Positions 8,031-16,429 of a stretch of 18,526 nucleotides of DNA are shown one piece after another. The translations under genes were made by a program, and so were the position numbers. Every line of letters begins with the position of its first letter. The first letter of the stretch is position 1. Source of the DNA: Selenomonas sp. (GTDB lineage Bacteria; Bacillota; Negativicutes; Selenomonadales; Selenomonadaceae); contig DOYB01000130.1 in NCBI GenBank assembly GCA_003518745.1, positions 1 to 18,526 on the forward strand, read 5' to 3'. A model generated the notes under the pieces. That model was not told the DNA's origin and searched no databases. It was given only the letters and a program-made list of their open reading frames with translations.

Positions 8031-8056
8031 AAAAAAATAAGGCTTCTTTCGAAGCC
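8031..8056 (-). terminator. Intrinsic terminator of the glycosyltransferase gene
   Basis: In the transcript GGCTTC-GAAA-GAAGCC forms a 6 bp stem with a GNRA tetraloop (8041-8056), followed by TTATTTTTTT (8040-8031). It lies about 75 bases past the stop codon and separates this gene from the pectin operon. Confidence 0.85.
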
Positions 8057-8129
8057 CAAATTACAAACCTATGTTTCAAAATCATTAGCTTAATGGCATT
8101 GATATCACACTTCAATTTCCAGATTTCTT

Positions 8130-9086
8130 TCAATGTACATCTCTTCCCAAGAACATTTGCAGTAGATTCATTTGCACTTCAAAATTCTTTCGGCTATTCT
8201 TCGCATTTGTGTCTAAAATCAACCCGCAGAAAAACGAAAGCAATGCTGATAACATCAAAAAGCCACTTACAAGCAAAGTAGGAATTCTTGGAACCAATCC
8301 TGTCCGCAGATACTCATAAAAAACAGGAGTAAATAAAAGAATTGAAACCAAACCAAGAACCAAAGCTACAATACCAAAGAAGTGCAACGGCTTATAATAA
8401 CGGTAAAGATTAAAAATTGTCAGAAGTACTTTCGCTCCATCCGTATAGGTGTTTAGCTTACTCACACTACCCTCTGGACGATCACGATAAGTAACAGGTA
8501 TGCTATGAAGCAATAGATTCTTATCCAAAGCGTGAATAGTCATTTCTGTTTCAATTTCAAACCCATGTGATAAAATTGGAAAACTTTTCGCGAACAACGG
8601 ACTGAACGCACGATATCCCGTCATGACATCAACAACAGGTTCTCTTTTCGTATTCCTCCATAAGACATTGATGCATTTACGCACCAGCACATTACCAAAG
8701 CTATGAAAGAGACGCTTATTTTCCTCAAAGTATGTAGACGAAAGCCTGTCTCCTATTACCATATCTGCCTTTCCCTGTAGAACAAAATCACACATCTTTC
8801 TTGCGTACTCCGCAGGATAAGTATCGTCTCCATCAACCATCAGGTAGCAATCAGCTTCAATTTCTCTAAACATCGAACGAATGACATTGCCTTTGCCCTG
8901 GCGATATTCATATCTAACCACTGCACCAGCTTGGCGTGCAATTTCATCGGTTCCATCTTTACTGTTATTATCATAAACATAAATCGTCGCTTCCGGTAAT
9001 TCCATTTTGTAATCTTGAACCACCTTACCTATGGTTTGTGATTCATTATAACAAGGAATCAGAACAGCAATCCTATCTTCTAACAT
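8130..9086 (-). CDS. Membrane-associated family 2 glycosyltransferase (DPM1/GtrB-like polyprenyl-phosphate sugar synthase)
   Basis: 318 residues from the chosen start. The GT-A domain opens with RIAVLIPCYNES (5-16), then VYDNNSKDGT (37-46) and the metal-binding DGDD (85-88) in MVDGDDTYP. MTGYRAFSP and GFEIETEMTIHALD, then PVTYRDRPEGSVSKL, are typical of the Alg5/DPM1/GtrB group. Two hydrophobic segments at the C-terminus (about 245-267 and 277-300) would anchor it in the membrane. Such enzymes transfer a nucleotide sugar to polyprenyl phosphate for surface glycans. Nothing links it to pectin use: it has its own promoter and terminator and is visibly AT-richer than both flanking operons, so it may be an insertion or an acquired gene. 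The start at 9086 has AAGGGG 8 bases upstream. The frame extends upstream to 9221 through the leader, but that part does not resemble the family. Confidence 0.85.
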   Translation of the reverse strand: MLEDRIAVLIPCYNESQTIGKVVQDYKMELPEATIYVYDNNSKDGTDEIARQAGAVVRYEYRQGKGNVIRSMFREIEADCYLMVDGDDTYPAEYARKMCDFVLQGKADMVIGDRLSSTYFEENKRLFHSFGNVLVRKCINVLWRNTKREPVVDVMTGYRAFSPLFAKSFPILSHGFEIETEMTIHALDKNLLLHSIPVTYRDRPEGSVSKLNTYTDGAKVLLTIFNLYRYYKPLHFFGIVALVLGLVSILLFTPVFYEYLRTGLVPRIPTLLVSGFLMLSALLSFFCGLILDTNAKNSRKNFEVQMNLLQMFLGRDVH

Positions 9087-9105
9087 GTTCGTTACCCCTT
9101 CAATC

Positions 9106-9147
9106 ATTTGAATTATAACGCCATTGTTCAAATTTTGCCGAAGGCAA
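9106..9147 (-). promoter_or_regulatory. Two leader hairpins just before the glycosyltransferase ribosome site
   Basis: In transcript order, TTGCC-TTC-GGCAA (9147-9135) is followed by ATTTGAA/TTCAAAT with a 14-base loop (9133-9106), and then by the AAGGGG ribosome site. Neither stem has a U-run, so they may act on translation rather than termination. They follow the 17-codon leader ORF. Function is inferred and the structures were found by eye. Confidence 0.4.
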
Positions 9148-9177
9148 CATCTTCCAATCAGCGTTTTCCCACAGGGA

Positions 9178-9231
9178 CTAACTTCGTGTCGCAACGAGGC
9201 GAGAGATATGCTCACCGCCAAGCTTTCCCAT
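9178..9231 (-). CDS. Candidate 17-residue leader peptide ORF (MGKLGGEHISRLVATRS)
   Basis: A short frame with ATG at 9231 and TAG at 9178-9180, preceded by AGGGGG seven bases upstream. It lies about 30 bases after the predicted transcription start and ends about 90 bases before the glycosyltransferase start. It is not rich in any single amino acid, so classical amino-acid attenuation is not suggested. It overlaps the upstream extension of the glycosyltransferase frame in another frame. It could be a translated leader or chance; I recognise no family. Confidence 0.35.
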   Translation of the reverse strand: MGKLGGEHISRLVATRS

Positions 9232-9266
9232 GTCCTCGCCCCCTCAGTGCAGATCCTTTCAAAATG

Positions 9267-9295
9267 ATTGTAATATATCGGGCTTGATGGGTCAA
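9267..9295 (-). promoter_or_regulatory. Sigma70-type promoter of the glycosyltransferase gene
   Basis: TTGACC (9295-9290), a 17-base spacer, and TACAAT (9272-9267) on the transcribed strand: near-consensus hexamers at optimal spacing. Predicted transcription start is near 9260, giving a leader of about 170 bases before the coding region. Upstream, 9296-9336 shows nothing further before the yczE-like terminator. Confidence 0.8.
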
Positions 9296-9336
9296 TAGAT
9301 TTCGCGTCTCGGCTTGACTTGCTAAGATTTTACAGC

Positions 9337-9359
9337 AAAAAAGCAGCCCGAAGGCTGCT
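9337..9359 (-). terminator. Intrinsic terminator of the TRAP-uxa operon
   Basis: In the transcript AGCAGCC-UUCG-GGCUGCU forms a 7 bp stem with a stable UUCG tetraloop (9359-9342), followed by a U-run (9342-9337). It starts 5 bases after the last stop codon of the operon. Confidence 0.92.
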
Positions 9360-9364
9360 CATGG

Positions 9365-10027
9365 TTAAATCTTTTCTCCGCCGATTCTGAAGTGCATTAT
9401 ACCCTTGTCATCCACATAGCTTAGATGATGTATGAACCATCTGGCGATGTATCCGGTCACAACAGCCGAAATAAGAGTTCCCTCCCGGACACCTTCAATG
9501 GATGGAAGGTACAGCAGGCACAGGGTCACTCCCGTCAGAACAAAGGAGCAATCAAAGACTGTCTTCACCTTTCCGAAGTCAAAATGGAAGGTCTGGGTTA
9601 TGGCATAGACGATTCCCTCTCCGGAAAGCATAAGCACGTTCGCTATGACCTGCATAGCCACCCCAAAGGCTATAAGTGTTGTGCCTATCAAAAGAAGTGC
9701 CATTTTCCATACATAATCCGTCGGCATTACATCCGCGAACAATGCCATGAAGAAATCTATGAAGGACGCCACAATCACATTAACAGGAGCCTGCAGGAAC
9801 TGGACCTTGTGAAACTTCCTGCCAAGCAGTACGATCTGCCCCAGCAGGAACAAAATATTTACCGCCAGTGTAGTCTGCCCAAAGGTAAGGGGCATTATCA
9901 GGCTCAGCGCGTAGGGGACGCTTGAGATTGGCGAGGTCCCGAGCTGGCCCTTCACCACCAAAGCGATCCCCGCAGTCTGAGCCACGATACCGAAAAAGAA
10001 GATACCATATCGCTGAAATAACGTCAT
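9365..10027 (-). CDS. YczE/YitT-type integral membrane protein of unknown function
   Basis: 220 residues with about five hydrophobic segments. VVKGQLGTSPISSVPYALS (24-42) is a hallmark of the YczE/YyaS membrane family (COG2364). The same region in this family alternates conserved Gly, Ser and Pro, as in GEGIVYAITQ here. No enzymatic motif is visible and the function of the family is not established. It is the last gene of the TRAP-uxa operon, 71 bases after uxaC and directly before the terminator. The ATG at 10027 lacks a clear ribosome site; GGGAGG lies about 50 bases upstream and no better in-frame start is visible, so the start is tentative. Its place here suggests a linked role in transport or export, but that is only inferred from position. 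Confidence 0.78.
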   Translation of the reverse strand: MTLFQRYGIFFFGIVAQTAGIALVVKGQLGTSPISSVPYALSLIMPLTFGQTTLAVNILFLLGQIVLLGRKFHKVQFLQAPVNVIVASFIDFFMALFADVMPTDYVWKMALLLIGTTLIAFGVAMQVIANVLMLSGEGIVYAITQTFHFDFGKVKTVFDCSFVLTGVTLCLLYLPSIEGVREGTLISAVVTGYIARWFIHHLSYVDDKGIMHFRIGGEKI

Positions 10028-10098
10028 CGCAACACTGCATCTGCCAAATTATTTATGGAGCTGCTACAGTACCTCCCATCCTCATTTCATGTTTCAGC

Positions 10099-11541
10099 TT
10101 ACTTTTTGTCGATTCCGAAATAGCGAACCGCATTCTTATAGCAAATACCCTCCACAATCTTCTGCAGGGACTTCTCATTGGCCGGATACTGACCAAGCTC
10201 AACCCACTCGCCAATCAAGTTGCAAAGAATGCGGCGGAAGTAATCATGACGGGTGTAGGAAAGGAAGGAACGGGAATCCGTCAACATGCCGACAAAGTTT
10301 CCAAGCAGTGAAAGCCTTGCCAAAGAACGCATTTGCTTCTCCATGCCATCCTTTGTATCAAGGAACCACCAGGCAGAGCCCATCTGGATCTTGCCCGGTG
10401 CCTCGGTGCCCTGGAAACATCCCATAAGTGTGGCAATGCGGTCGAAGTCAGTGCTGTCAAGGGAAAACAGGATAGTCTTCGGCAGCTCGTCCGTCTTATA
10501 CAGCTCGCTCATGAACTTCGCCAGATTGCCTATGCAGGTAGTCTGAGCAATCATGTCAAAGCCCGTGTCCGGCCCCTCCAGCTCAAACATCTTCTCATTA
10601 TTGTCACGGCTGCAGGAATAGTGGATCTCCATGACAATGTCGTTCTTATGGTATTCCCTTGCAAGATGGAGCAGTACCGCCGTCTGATATGCCTCGGTCT
10701 CCTCCGTGGTAATGGCTCCGCCGGAAAGAGCCTTTTTGTACACCCCATTGATCTCTTCCATAGAAGCCGGACGGAACATAACATAGTCCAGCCCATGATC
10801 GCTGGCGCGGCAGCCATGCTTCTTGAAGTGAGCAATACGCTCCGACAGTGCCTCCATCACATCCTGAACGGTGTCAAGAGACTTTTTCCCCACACTGGCA
10901 GCCAATGCGGCGATATATTCCTTGAAGCCCTTCTTGTTTATGTTCACAGCCTTGTCTGGACGGAAGGAAGGACGCACCATGAAGTCGATAGAGGAATCCT
11001 GAGCTATCTTCCCATGCCATTCCAGAGAATCAACAGGGTCGTCAGTGGTTCCGATGTAGGCAACCTTGGACTGGCGAATAATCCCGCGCACACTCATATT
11101 GGGATCATGCTGCAGCATATCATTCGCCTTATCCCAAACTTCCTTCATGTTGTCCTCTGTAAGAGGCTCTTTTATGCCGAAATATTTATGGAGCTCCAGA
11201 TTGCACCAATGGTACATGGGGTTGCCAATGGCCATTTCCAAAGAACGGGTGAAGGCGGCAAATTTCTCATAGGGATCAGCGCCTCCCGTTATCATATCCT
11301 CCGGCACAGCATTTGTACGCATGACACGCCACTTATAGTGATCGCCGAAATAAGACCCGTCAGGATTCCGCCCCCCAAGCCATATCTGGGCAATATTGTC
11401 AAAGCGCCTGTCCTCATAAATCTCCTGCGGAGAGATATGGCAGTGATAATCCACCAAAGGCAGATCCTTCGCATAGCTCTCATAAAGTCTTTGGGCTGTC
11501 TCACTCTGCAGCATGAAGCTGTCATCCATAAATTTTTTCAT
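10099..11541 (-). CDS. uxaC: Uronate isomerase UxaC
   Basis: 480 residues, close to the usual 465-475 for the family. It converts D-galacturonate to D-tagaturonate and D-glucuronate to D-fructuronate (EC 5.3.1.12). The amidohydrolase-type metal motif is DYHCHISP (31-38, His 33 and His 35). Other family segments are WLGGRNPDGSYFGDHYKWR, LELHKYFGI, KVAYIGTTDDPVDSLEWH, the long ILFSLDSTDFDRIATLMGCF stretch and GNFVGMLTDSRSFLSYTRHDYFRRILC near the C-terminus. GGAGG precedes the ATG by about 10 bases. It follows uxaA by about 48 bases in the same operon. Confidence 0.95.
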   Translation of the reverse strand: MKKFMDDSFMLQSETAQRLYESYAKDLPLVDYHCHISPQEIYEDRRFDNIAQIWLGGRNPDGSYFGDHYKWRVMRTNAVPEDMITGGADPYEKFAAFTRSLEMAIGNPMYHWCNLELHKYFGIKEPLTEDNMKEVWDKANDMLQHDPNMSVRGIIRQSKVAYIGTTDDPVDSLEWHGKIAQDSSIDFMVRPSFRPDKAVNINKKGFKEYIAALAASVGKKSLDTVQDVMEALSERIAHFKKHGCRASDHGLDYVMFRPASMEEINGVYKKALSGGAITTEETEAYQTAVLLHLAREYHKNDIVMEIHYSCSRDNNEKMFELEGPDTGFDMIAQTTCIGNLAKFMSELYKTDELPKTILFSLDSTDFDRIATLMGCFQGTEAPGKIQMGSAWWFLDTKDGMEKQMRSLARLSLLGNFVGMLTDSRSFLSYTRHDYFRRILCNLIGEWVELGQYPANEKSLQKIVEGICYKNAVRYFGIDKK

Positions 11542-11589
11542 TATCCCGTACCCTCCATAAATAACTGAGTGTAACTTATGCTTGCTCTT

Positions 11590-13077
11590 TTAAAGTACAA
11601 CGCCGTCCTTGAATATGGAAATCTGCCTGAAACCGTTCTTCTCGTTATTTGTCTGCTTTCCGGAGGCAACTTCAAGCACATAGGAAAGAAGCCTTTCACC
11701 CGCATCTTCAAGGGATTCCCCCTGAGCGATGGAGCCTGCGTTGAAATCGATCCAGTTGCCCTTGCGCTCAGCGATCTGTGTGTTGGTGGCAATCTTTACG
11801 GTCGGCACCGGCGCGCCAAAGGGGGTCCCCCGTCCGGTGGTAAATAGGATGAGCCCCGCTCCTGCCGCCGTCAAGGCTGTACTTGAAACCAGATCGTTCC
11901 CCGGGCCGTAAAGCAGTGTCAGCCCCTTTGCCTTGGCAGGTTCCGCATAGCCTATTACGTCCTCTATGGGAGCTGTGCCCCCCTTCTGGACGCAGCCACA
12001 GCTCTTATCCTCCAAGGTGGTTATTCCGCCCTGCTTATTTCCCGGACTTGGATTGTCGTAGACTACTTCGTGATGTGAAATGAAGTAATCCTTGAAGCCG
12101 TTCAGCATCCTCTCCGCCTTCGAGAAAACTTCCTTTGTACGGCAGCGCCCCATGAGCATTCCTTCAGCGCCGAACATCTCCGGCACCTCGGTAAGAATGG
12201 TACTGCCTCCCTGCCTTATGAGCAGGTCACTGAACCTTCCCACAGCGGGATTCGCCGTGATACCCGAAAGTCCGTCTGAAGCGCCGCATTTGAGTCCCAC
12301 CAGCAGGTGATCGACACCGATTTCAGTCCTGACAGACCTCTGAGCATAGCCGGCCAATTCCTCCAGCAGCTTACGTCCCTCTGCCAGCTCATCCTCTACA
12401 TGCTGACAGGTGAGGAACTTTACCCTGTCACTGTCATATTCTCCCAGTTCCTCCAGAAACTGTTCATGGGTGCAGTTCTCGCATCCAAGGCTCACCACCA
12501 GTACGGCTCCCGCGTTTGGATGACGTACCAGTGCCGCAAGCAGCTTCTTTGTCTGTGCGTGATCCGCCCCTGTTTGGCTGCAGCCAAAGGGGTGCTCAAA
12601 GGCATGAAGCCCTTCTACATTCCTCTCCACAAGATCCTGATTGGAGTCTGCAAGCTTTTTGGCCACGTCATTTACGCAGCCCACCGTAGGAATAATCCAA
12701 ATCTCGTTTCTTGTGCCGGCCCTGCCGTCCTGACGGAGATAGCCCTTAAAGGTTCTGACAGGAAGAGACGGCAAATCATGCCAACAGGGCTCATAACTGT
12801 ATTCCACCTCTCCCTTGAGGTTCGTCTTCATATTGTGGGTATGCACCCAAGCCCCGGCTTTGATGTCCTCCGTAGCATGTCCGATGGGAAAACCATACTT
12901 CACTACATGCTCGTTACGGGATATATCCGCCAAGGCAATCTTATGCCCCTGAGGGATATCCTGAAGCGCCACAGCTTTCTTGCCGCCGATATCCAGTGCT
13001 TCTCCCGCCGTGACCGGCTGCAGGGCAACAGCCACATTATCCTTGTCCGCAATGCGGATCGCCATTTTATTATTCAT
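11590..13077 (-). CDS. uxaA: Altronate dehydratase UxaA
   Basis: 495 residues from the chosen start. It dehydrates D-altronate to 2-keto-3-deoxy-D-gluconate (EC 4.2.1.7), an iron-dependent step. An N-terminal SAF-type domain (about 1-90, with DNVAVALQPV and IPQGHKIAL) precedes the large catalytic region, which begins at GYLRQDGRAGTRNEIWIIPT (112-131). Conserved Cys and Gly segments follow, including SLGCENC, GLKCGASDGLSGITANPA and KSCGCVQKGGTAPI. The start at 13077 has GAGG six bases upstream and lies 8 bases after the uxaB stop. An in-frame ATG at 13095 would overlap uxaB and lacks a well placed ribosome site. Confidence 0.95.
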   Translation of the reverse strand: MNNKMAIRIADKDNVAVALQPVTAGEALDIGGKKAVALQDIPQGHKIALADISRNEHVVKYGFPIGHATEDIKAGAWVHTHNMKTNLKGEVEYSYEPCWHDLPSLPVRTFKGYLRQDGRAGTRNEIWIIPTVGCVNDVAKKLADSNQDLVERNVEGLHAFEHPFGCSQTGADHAQTKKLLAALVRHPNAGAVLVVSLGCENCTHEQFLEELGEYDSDRVKFLTCQHVEDELAEGRKLLEELAGYAQRSVRTEIGVDHLLVGLKCGASDGLSGITANPAVGRFSDLLIRQGGSTILTEVPEMFGAEGMLMGRCRTKEVFSKAERMLNGFKDYFISHHEVVYDNPSPGNKQGGITTLEDKSCGCVQKGGTAPIEDVIGYAEPAKAKGLTLLYGPGNDLVSSTALTAAGAGLILFTTGRGTPFGAPVPTVKIATNTQIAERKGNWIDFNAGSIAQGESLEDAGERLLSYVLEVASGKQTNNEKNGFRQISIFKDGVVL

Positions 13078-13085
13078 GATTATCC

Positions 13086-14573
13086 TCACCTGCACGATGC
13101 AAAAGCCGCTGCCGCACCCTCCTGCCGAATCACGCCAAGGTCTGCCAGCACCTGCTGTTCCAAGCCCGCCACCTTAGTCAGATCCTCATCCCACATACGG
13201 GTATTGGAGAGTACCTCCCGTACCAGCTGCGCATCGGAAATATCCTTTCTCTCATAGTAGAAATCAAGCACCCACTCATCATCCTGCACCTTATATTCAT
13301 CGCCTTTAGGACGTACGCATATAAGGCCATCCTTGGTTCTTTCCTTGATGCCAGTGCTGTAGAAGGCAATGTACGCGGCAAGTGTCATAACAAGGCATTT
13401 TGGCAGCTTGCCGAATTTCTCAACATATTCCAATAGGGATGGCATATTGCGTGCCTTCCATTTGGCAGTGGAGTTGAGGGAAATGCTCAGGAGCTGATGG
13501 TCAATGAAGGGATTGTCAAAGCGATCCTTCACGCTTGCCGCGAATTCCTTGCAATCCTCTTCGGGAAGGGGCAGGATGGGTATAATCTCATCATAAAGCA
13601 TGCGATTCATAAAGCCGCATATAGCCTCATCCTCCATGCAGTCCCGCACAATATCCTTCCCTGCCAGATACGCCCCCAGAGAGAATCCGGTGTGCGCTCC
13701 GTTCAGGATGCGAACCTTCCGCTTCTTGTACGGCGCGATGTCAGGCACAACATGGACATTGAGACCGGCCTTCTTGAAGGGCATCTTGTCCTCCAATGCC
13801 TTGTCTCCCTCAATGTACCAAACGCTGAACACTTCGCCCACATCTATGACCTTGTCCTCGTAGCCGTTTTCCCGGTTCATCCGCTCAAGTTCCTCAGAAT
13901 CCCTTACAGTTCCCGGAACGATACGGTCAACCAGTGTGGAGCAGAAGGTATTTTCCTCTTGGATCCACTTTTTGAATTCTTCTCCAAGCCCCCAGTCATC
14001 TATGTGTTTCAAAACACATTTCTCAAGCTCTCGTCCGTTTGCGTCAATGAGCTCGCATGCCAGAATCACGATTCCCTTTTTTCCTGCCTTGAAACGCTCA
14101 TACAGGAGCTTCGTCAGCTTTGCCGGGAATGTAGCAGGCGGTTTGTCATCGAAGCGAACCGATCCGTCATATACGATTCCTGCCTCTGTGGTGTTGCTGG
14201 TGATATATTCCAGCGAATCAAGGCAGACCACCCGAATCAGCTCATCGAAATTGTCAATTGGGTTGCAGCACTTCTCCACTGCTGAAATAACCCGTCGCTG
14301 ATCCACCTTCGTCCCTTTGTCATTGCCCCGGATGTAGAGCGTGTAAAGGCCCTCCTGCTCGTTGAAGGTTACATCCTTCCCCTTGCTTCTGGGCTGGGTC
14401 ATGACTATCTTGCCCTTCCAGTCCGTCTTTTCATTTACAACATCAAAATAATAGTCTACGAAAGCGCGGAGAAAGTTTCCCTCGCCGAACTGAAGCACCT
14501 TCGTCGGCGCCTCCTTCAAAATGTACCCCTGATAACCATTTTTTTCCAGCACCGCATAATTCAAACGTTCCAT
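13086..14573 (-). CDS. uxaB: Tagaturonate reductase (altronate oxidoreductase) UxaB
   Basis: 495 residues from the chosen start, of the mannitol dehydrogenase family. It reduces D-tagaturonate to D-altronate with NADH (EC 1.1.1.58). KVLQFGEGNFLRAF (25-38) is the N-terminal dinucleotide-binding motif, and KKRKVRILNGAHT (283-295) holds the catalytic Lys and the Asn/His pair of the family. Close upstream an AAGGA directly abuts a first ATG at 14582, so the second in-frame ATG at 14573, nine bases further on, is the better-spaced start. It lies about 26 bases after dctM and 8 bases before uxaA. UxaB rather than fructuronate reductase UxaA/UxuB-type assignment is supported by the partner uxaA and uxaC genes. 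Confidence 0.93.
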   Translation of the reverse strand: MERLNYAVLEKNGYQGYILKEAPTKVLQFGEGNFLRAFVDYYFDVVNEKTDWKGKIVMTQPRSKGKDVTFNEQEGLYTLYIRGNDKGTKVDQRRVISAVEKCCNPIDNFDELIRVVCLDSLEYITSNTTEAGIVYDGSVRFDDKPPATFPAKLTKLLYERFKAGKKGIVILACELIDANGRELEKCVLKHIDDWGLGEEFKKWIQEENTFCSTLVDRIVPGTVRDSEELERMNRENGYEDKVIDVGEVFSVWYIEGDKALEDKMPFKKAGLNVHVVPDIAPYKKRKVRILNGAHTGFSLGAYLAGKDIVRDCMEDEAICGFMNRMLYDEIIPILPLPEEDCKEFAASVKDRFDNPFIDHQLLSISLNSTAKWKARNMPSLLEYVEKFGKLPKCLVMTLAAYIAFYSTGIKERTKDGLICVRPKGDEYKVQDDEWVLDFYYERKDISDAQLVREVLSNTRMWDEDLTKVAGLEQQVLADLGVIRQEGAAAAFASCR

Positions 14574-14599
14574 CTCATACATTCCTTTCCGTCAGAAAA

Positions 14600-15910
14600 T
14601 CACTTCACATATCCCATGAGACCCGGTAGCCATAGAGAGAGCTGAGGAACGTAGGTAACGACCAAAAGTGTGACAATCAACGCCGCGAAGAATGGCAGGA
14701 GCCACTTGAAAACCGACTCCAGCTCCACGCCGCCTACCTTGACGCCCACGAAGAGAGTGGTACCAACAGGAGGAGTAATAGTACCAATGCAGAGGTTGAA
14801 AATCATGAAGATACCGAAATGGATAGGATCAATACCAAGAGAGACACACACCGGAAGGAAGATAGGTGTGAAGATCAGACAGGCCGGAGTCATATCCATG
14901 AAGGTTCCTACCACCAGGAGTATGACATTGATAAAGAGAAGGATCATGATGCTGCTGTCCGTGATTCCCAGAAGCCCCGAGGCCACCGCCTCCGGAATGT
15001 TGGTGAAAGCCATGACCCAGCTCATGATGCTGGAGGTTCCGATGAGGAAAATGATGATTCCCGTCATTTCCGCGCTCTCACGGAAAATCTGAGGAAGCTC
15101 TCCCACATGGATAGAGCGATAAATAAACATAGACAGCAGCAAACTGTATACCACTGCTACCACAGAGCCTTCCGTCGCGGTAAAGACACCGGTGATAATA
15201 CCGCCGATGACGATGACGAGAAGCAGCAGGCATGGAATCGCCTCCAGGATGACCTTTCCTGCCGAACCGGACTCAAAGACCTTTTCACTGCGATAGCCAT
15301 GCTTCTTCGCGAGGAAATACGCAACAATCATGCAGGCAAGACCCCAAAGGAAACCCGGAATATAGCCGCCCATGAAGAGAGCCGCTACAGAGGTACCGCC
15401 GCTCACCAAGGAGTAAGTAATCATAACATTACTTGGAGGAATCAGAAGACCTGATGGTGCAGAGGCAATATTCGCGGCTGCGGAATAGCTGGGATCATAT
15501 CCCTCCTCCCTTTCAACAGGCCCCACAATGGAACCCATGGCAGAGGCAGCCGCCGTACCGGAACCGGAAATAGATCCAAACAGCATATTTGCAATGACAT
15601 TGGTCTGGGCCAACGCGCCGGGAGCCCGTCCCGTGACCAGCTTCGCGAGATTGATGAGGCGTATGGCGATACCGCCCTTGTTCATGATATTGCCCGCCAG
15701 GATAAAGAAGGGAATTGCCAAAAGGGAAAATATGGAAATACCGGAAAAAATTCTCTGAGCTCCCGTCAGAACAGCAGCATCAAAGTTCAAAATCGGCAGG
15801 ATTGCCGCAATGGAGGCGATGGCCAGAGCCATGGCAATGGGCACACCGGCAATCAACAGAACCAACAGGGCGACCAAAATAATCAGCCCGCAAAAAATCG
15901 CAACGCTCAT
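14600..15910 (-). CDS. dctM: TRAP transporter large permease DctM
   Basis: 436 residues and about 12 membrane segments, the normal size for the ion-translocating TRAP subunit. Family signatures include AGVPIAMALAIAS near the N-terminus, IPFFILAGNIMNKGGIAIRLI (about 65-85), the glycine-rich GSISGSGTAAASAMGSI (about 111-127) and PPSNVMITYSLVSGGTSVAALFMGGYIPG (about 157-185), with PACLIFTPIFLPV and TPPVGTTLFVG in the second half. The start is 9 bases after the dctQ stop. It forms the membrane complex with dctQ and uses a Na+ or H+ gradient. Substrate (uronate or related acid) is inferred from the uxa genes that follow. Confidence 0.95.
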   Translation of the reverse strand: MSVAIFCGLIILVALLVLLIAGVPIAMALAIASIAAILPILNFDAAVLTGAQRIFSGISIFSLLAIPFFILAGNIMNKGGIAIRLINLAKLVTGRAPGALAQTNVIANMLFGSISGSGTAAASAMGSIVGPVEREEGYDPSYSAAANIASAPSGLLIPPSNVMITYSLVSGGTSVAALFMGGYIPGFLWGLACMIVAYFLAKKHGYRSEKVFESGSAGKVILEAIPCLLLLVIVIGGIITGVFTATEGSVVAVVYSLLLSMFIYRSIHVGELPQIFRESAEMTGIIIFLIGTSSIMSWVMAFTNIPEAVASGLLGITDSSIMILLFINVILLVVGTFMDMTPACLIFTPIFLPVCVSLGIDPIHFGIFMIFNLCIGTITPPVGTTLFVGVKVGGVELESVFKWLLPFFAALIVTLLVVTYVPQLSLWLPGLMGYVK

Positions 15911-15919
15911 ATCCGCACC

Positions 15920-16429
15920 TCATTCCTTGGCGGCCCGCTGTGAACCGCGCGCATTTCCCGTCAGCAAGTCCAGGATGTTAAAAATCCCGTACACTCCAAT
16001 CAAAGCCCCCGTAATGGGAACGACCGAGTAAACCAATCCCATGGAAATACCTAAGGAGGCTGTTTTCTGTGACATAGTAAGCTGCATGATAGTAAATCCG
16101 CCATAGAGCAGCACCACCGCGGCTACCGCCACGACCAAGGCCTCAACCGCGACCTCCAGCATAACCTTCGCTCTTCCCTTTACCTTATCCGCCAGAAAAG
16201 CGACCCTCATATGCCCCCGCTTTCCGAACACAAGCGCTGATACCAAAAGCGCCATCCACGCGAACGTATATGTCAGGAGTTCTTCCGAAACCGTACTTGG
16301 GCTATTGAATATGTATCTTGTTACGATCTGATATGTCCCGATGCAGACCATCGCCGCGAACATAGCGCTGCACACACCTGATAGAACTTTGTCGATGATT
16401 CCGCGTACTGTATTTACTGTCTCCATCAT
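15920..16429 (-). CDS. dctQ: TRAP transporter small permease DctQ
   Basis: 169 residues with four predicted membrane segments. The second and third regions (VTRYIFNSPSTVSEELLTYTFAWMALLVSALVFGKRGHMRVAFLADKV) contain the family's conserved RYxF, SEELxxxxFxWMxxLGxA-like and GHxRVxxL features. It stabilises DctM and is required for transport. Its ATG overlaps the dctP stop by four bases (ATGA), indicating translational coupling. Confidence 0.94.
   Translation of the reverse strand: MMETVNTVRGIIDKVLSGVCSAMFAAMVCIGTYQIVTRYIFNSPSTVSEELLTYTFAWMALLVSALVFGKRGHMRVAFLADKVKGRAKVMLEVAVEALVVAVAAVVLLYGGFTIMQLTMSQKTASLGISMGLVYSVVPITGALIGVYGIFNILDLLTGNARGSQRAAKE

Noticed and set aside
9210..9219. GGCGGTGAGC in the glycosyltransferase leader resembling the ops/JUMPstart element
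   Set aside because: It differs from the ops consensus by an extra base after GGCGGT and no longer JUMPstart context is present; too weak to annotate.
9087..9221. 45-residue N-terminal extension of the glycosyltransferase from a TTG
   Set aside because: The extension does not resemble the family, lacks a ribosome site, and overlaps a structured leader; the ATG at 9086 has a well-spaced AAGGGG.
10333..11568. 411-residue open frame on the plus strand
   Set aside because: Antisense to uxaC, whose family motifs are unmistakable; no domain or ribosome site supports the plus-strand frame.
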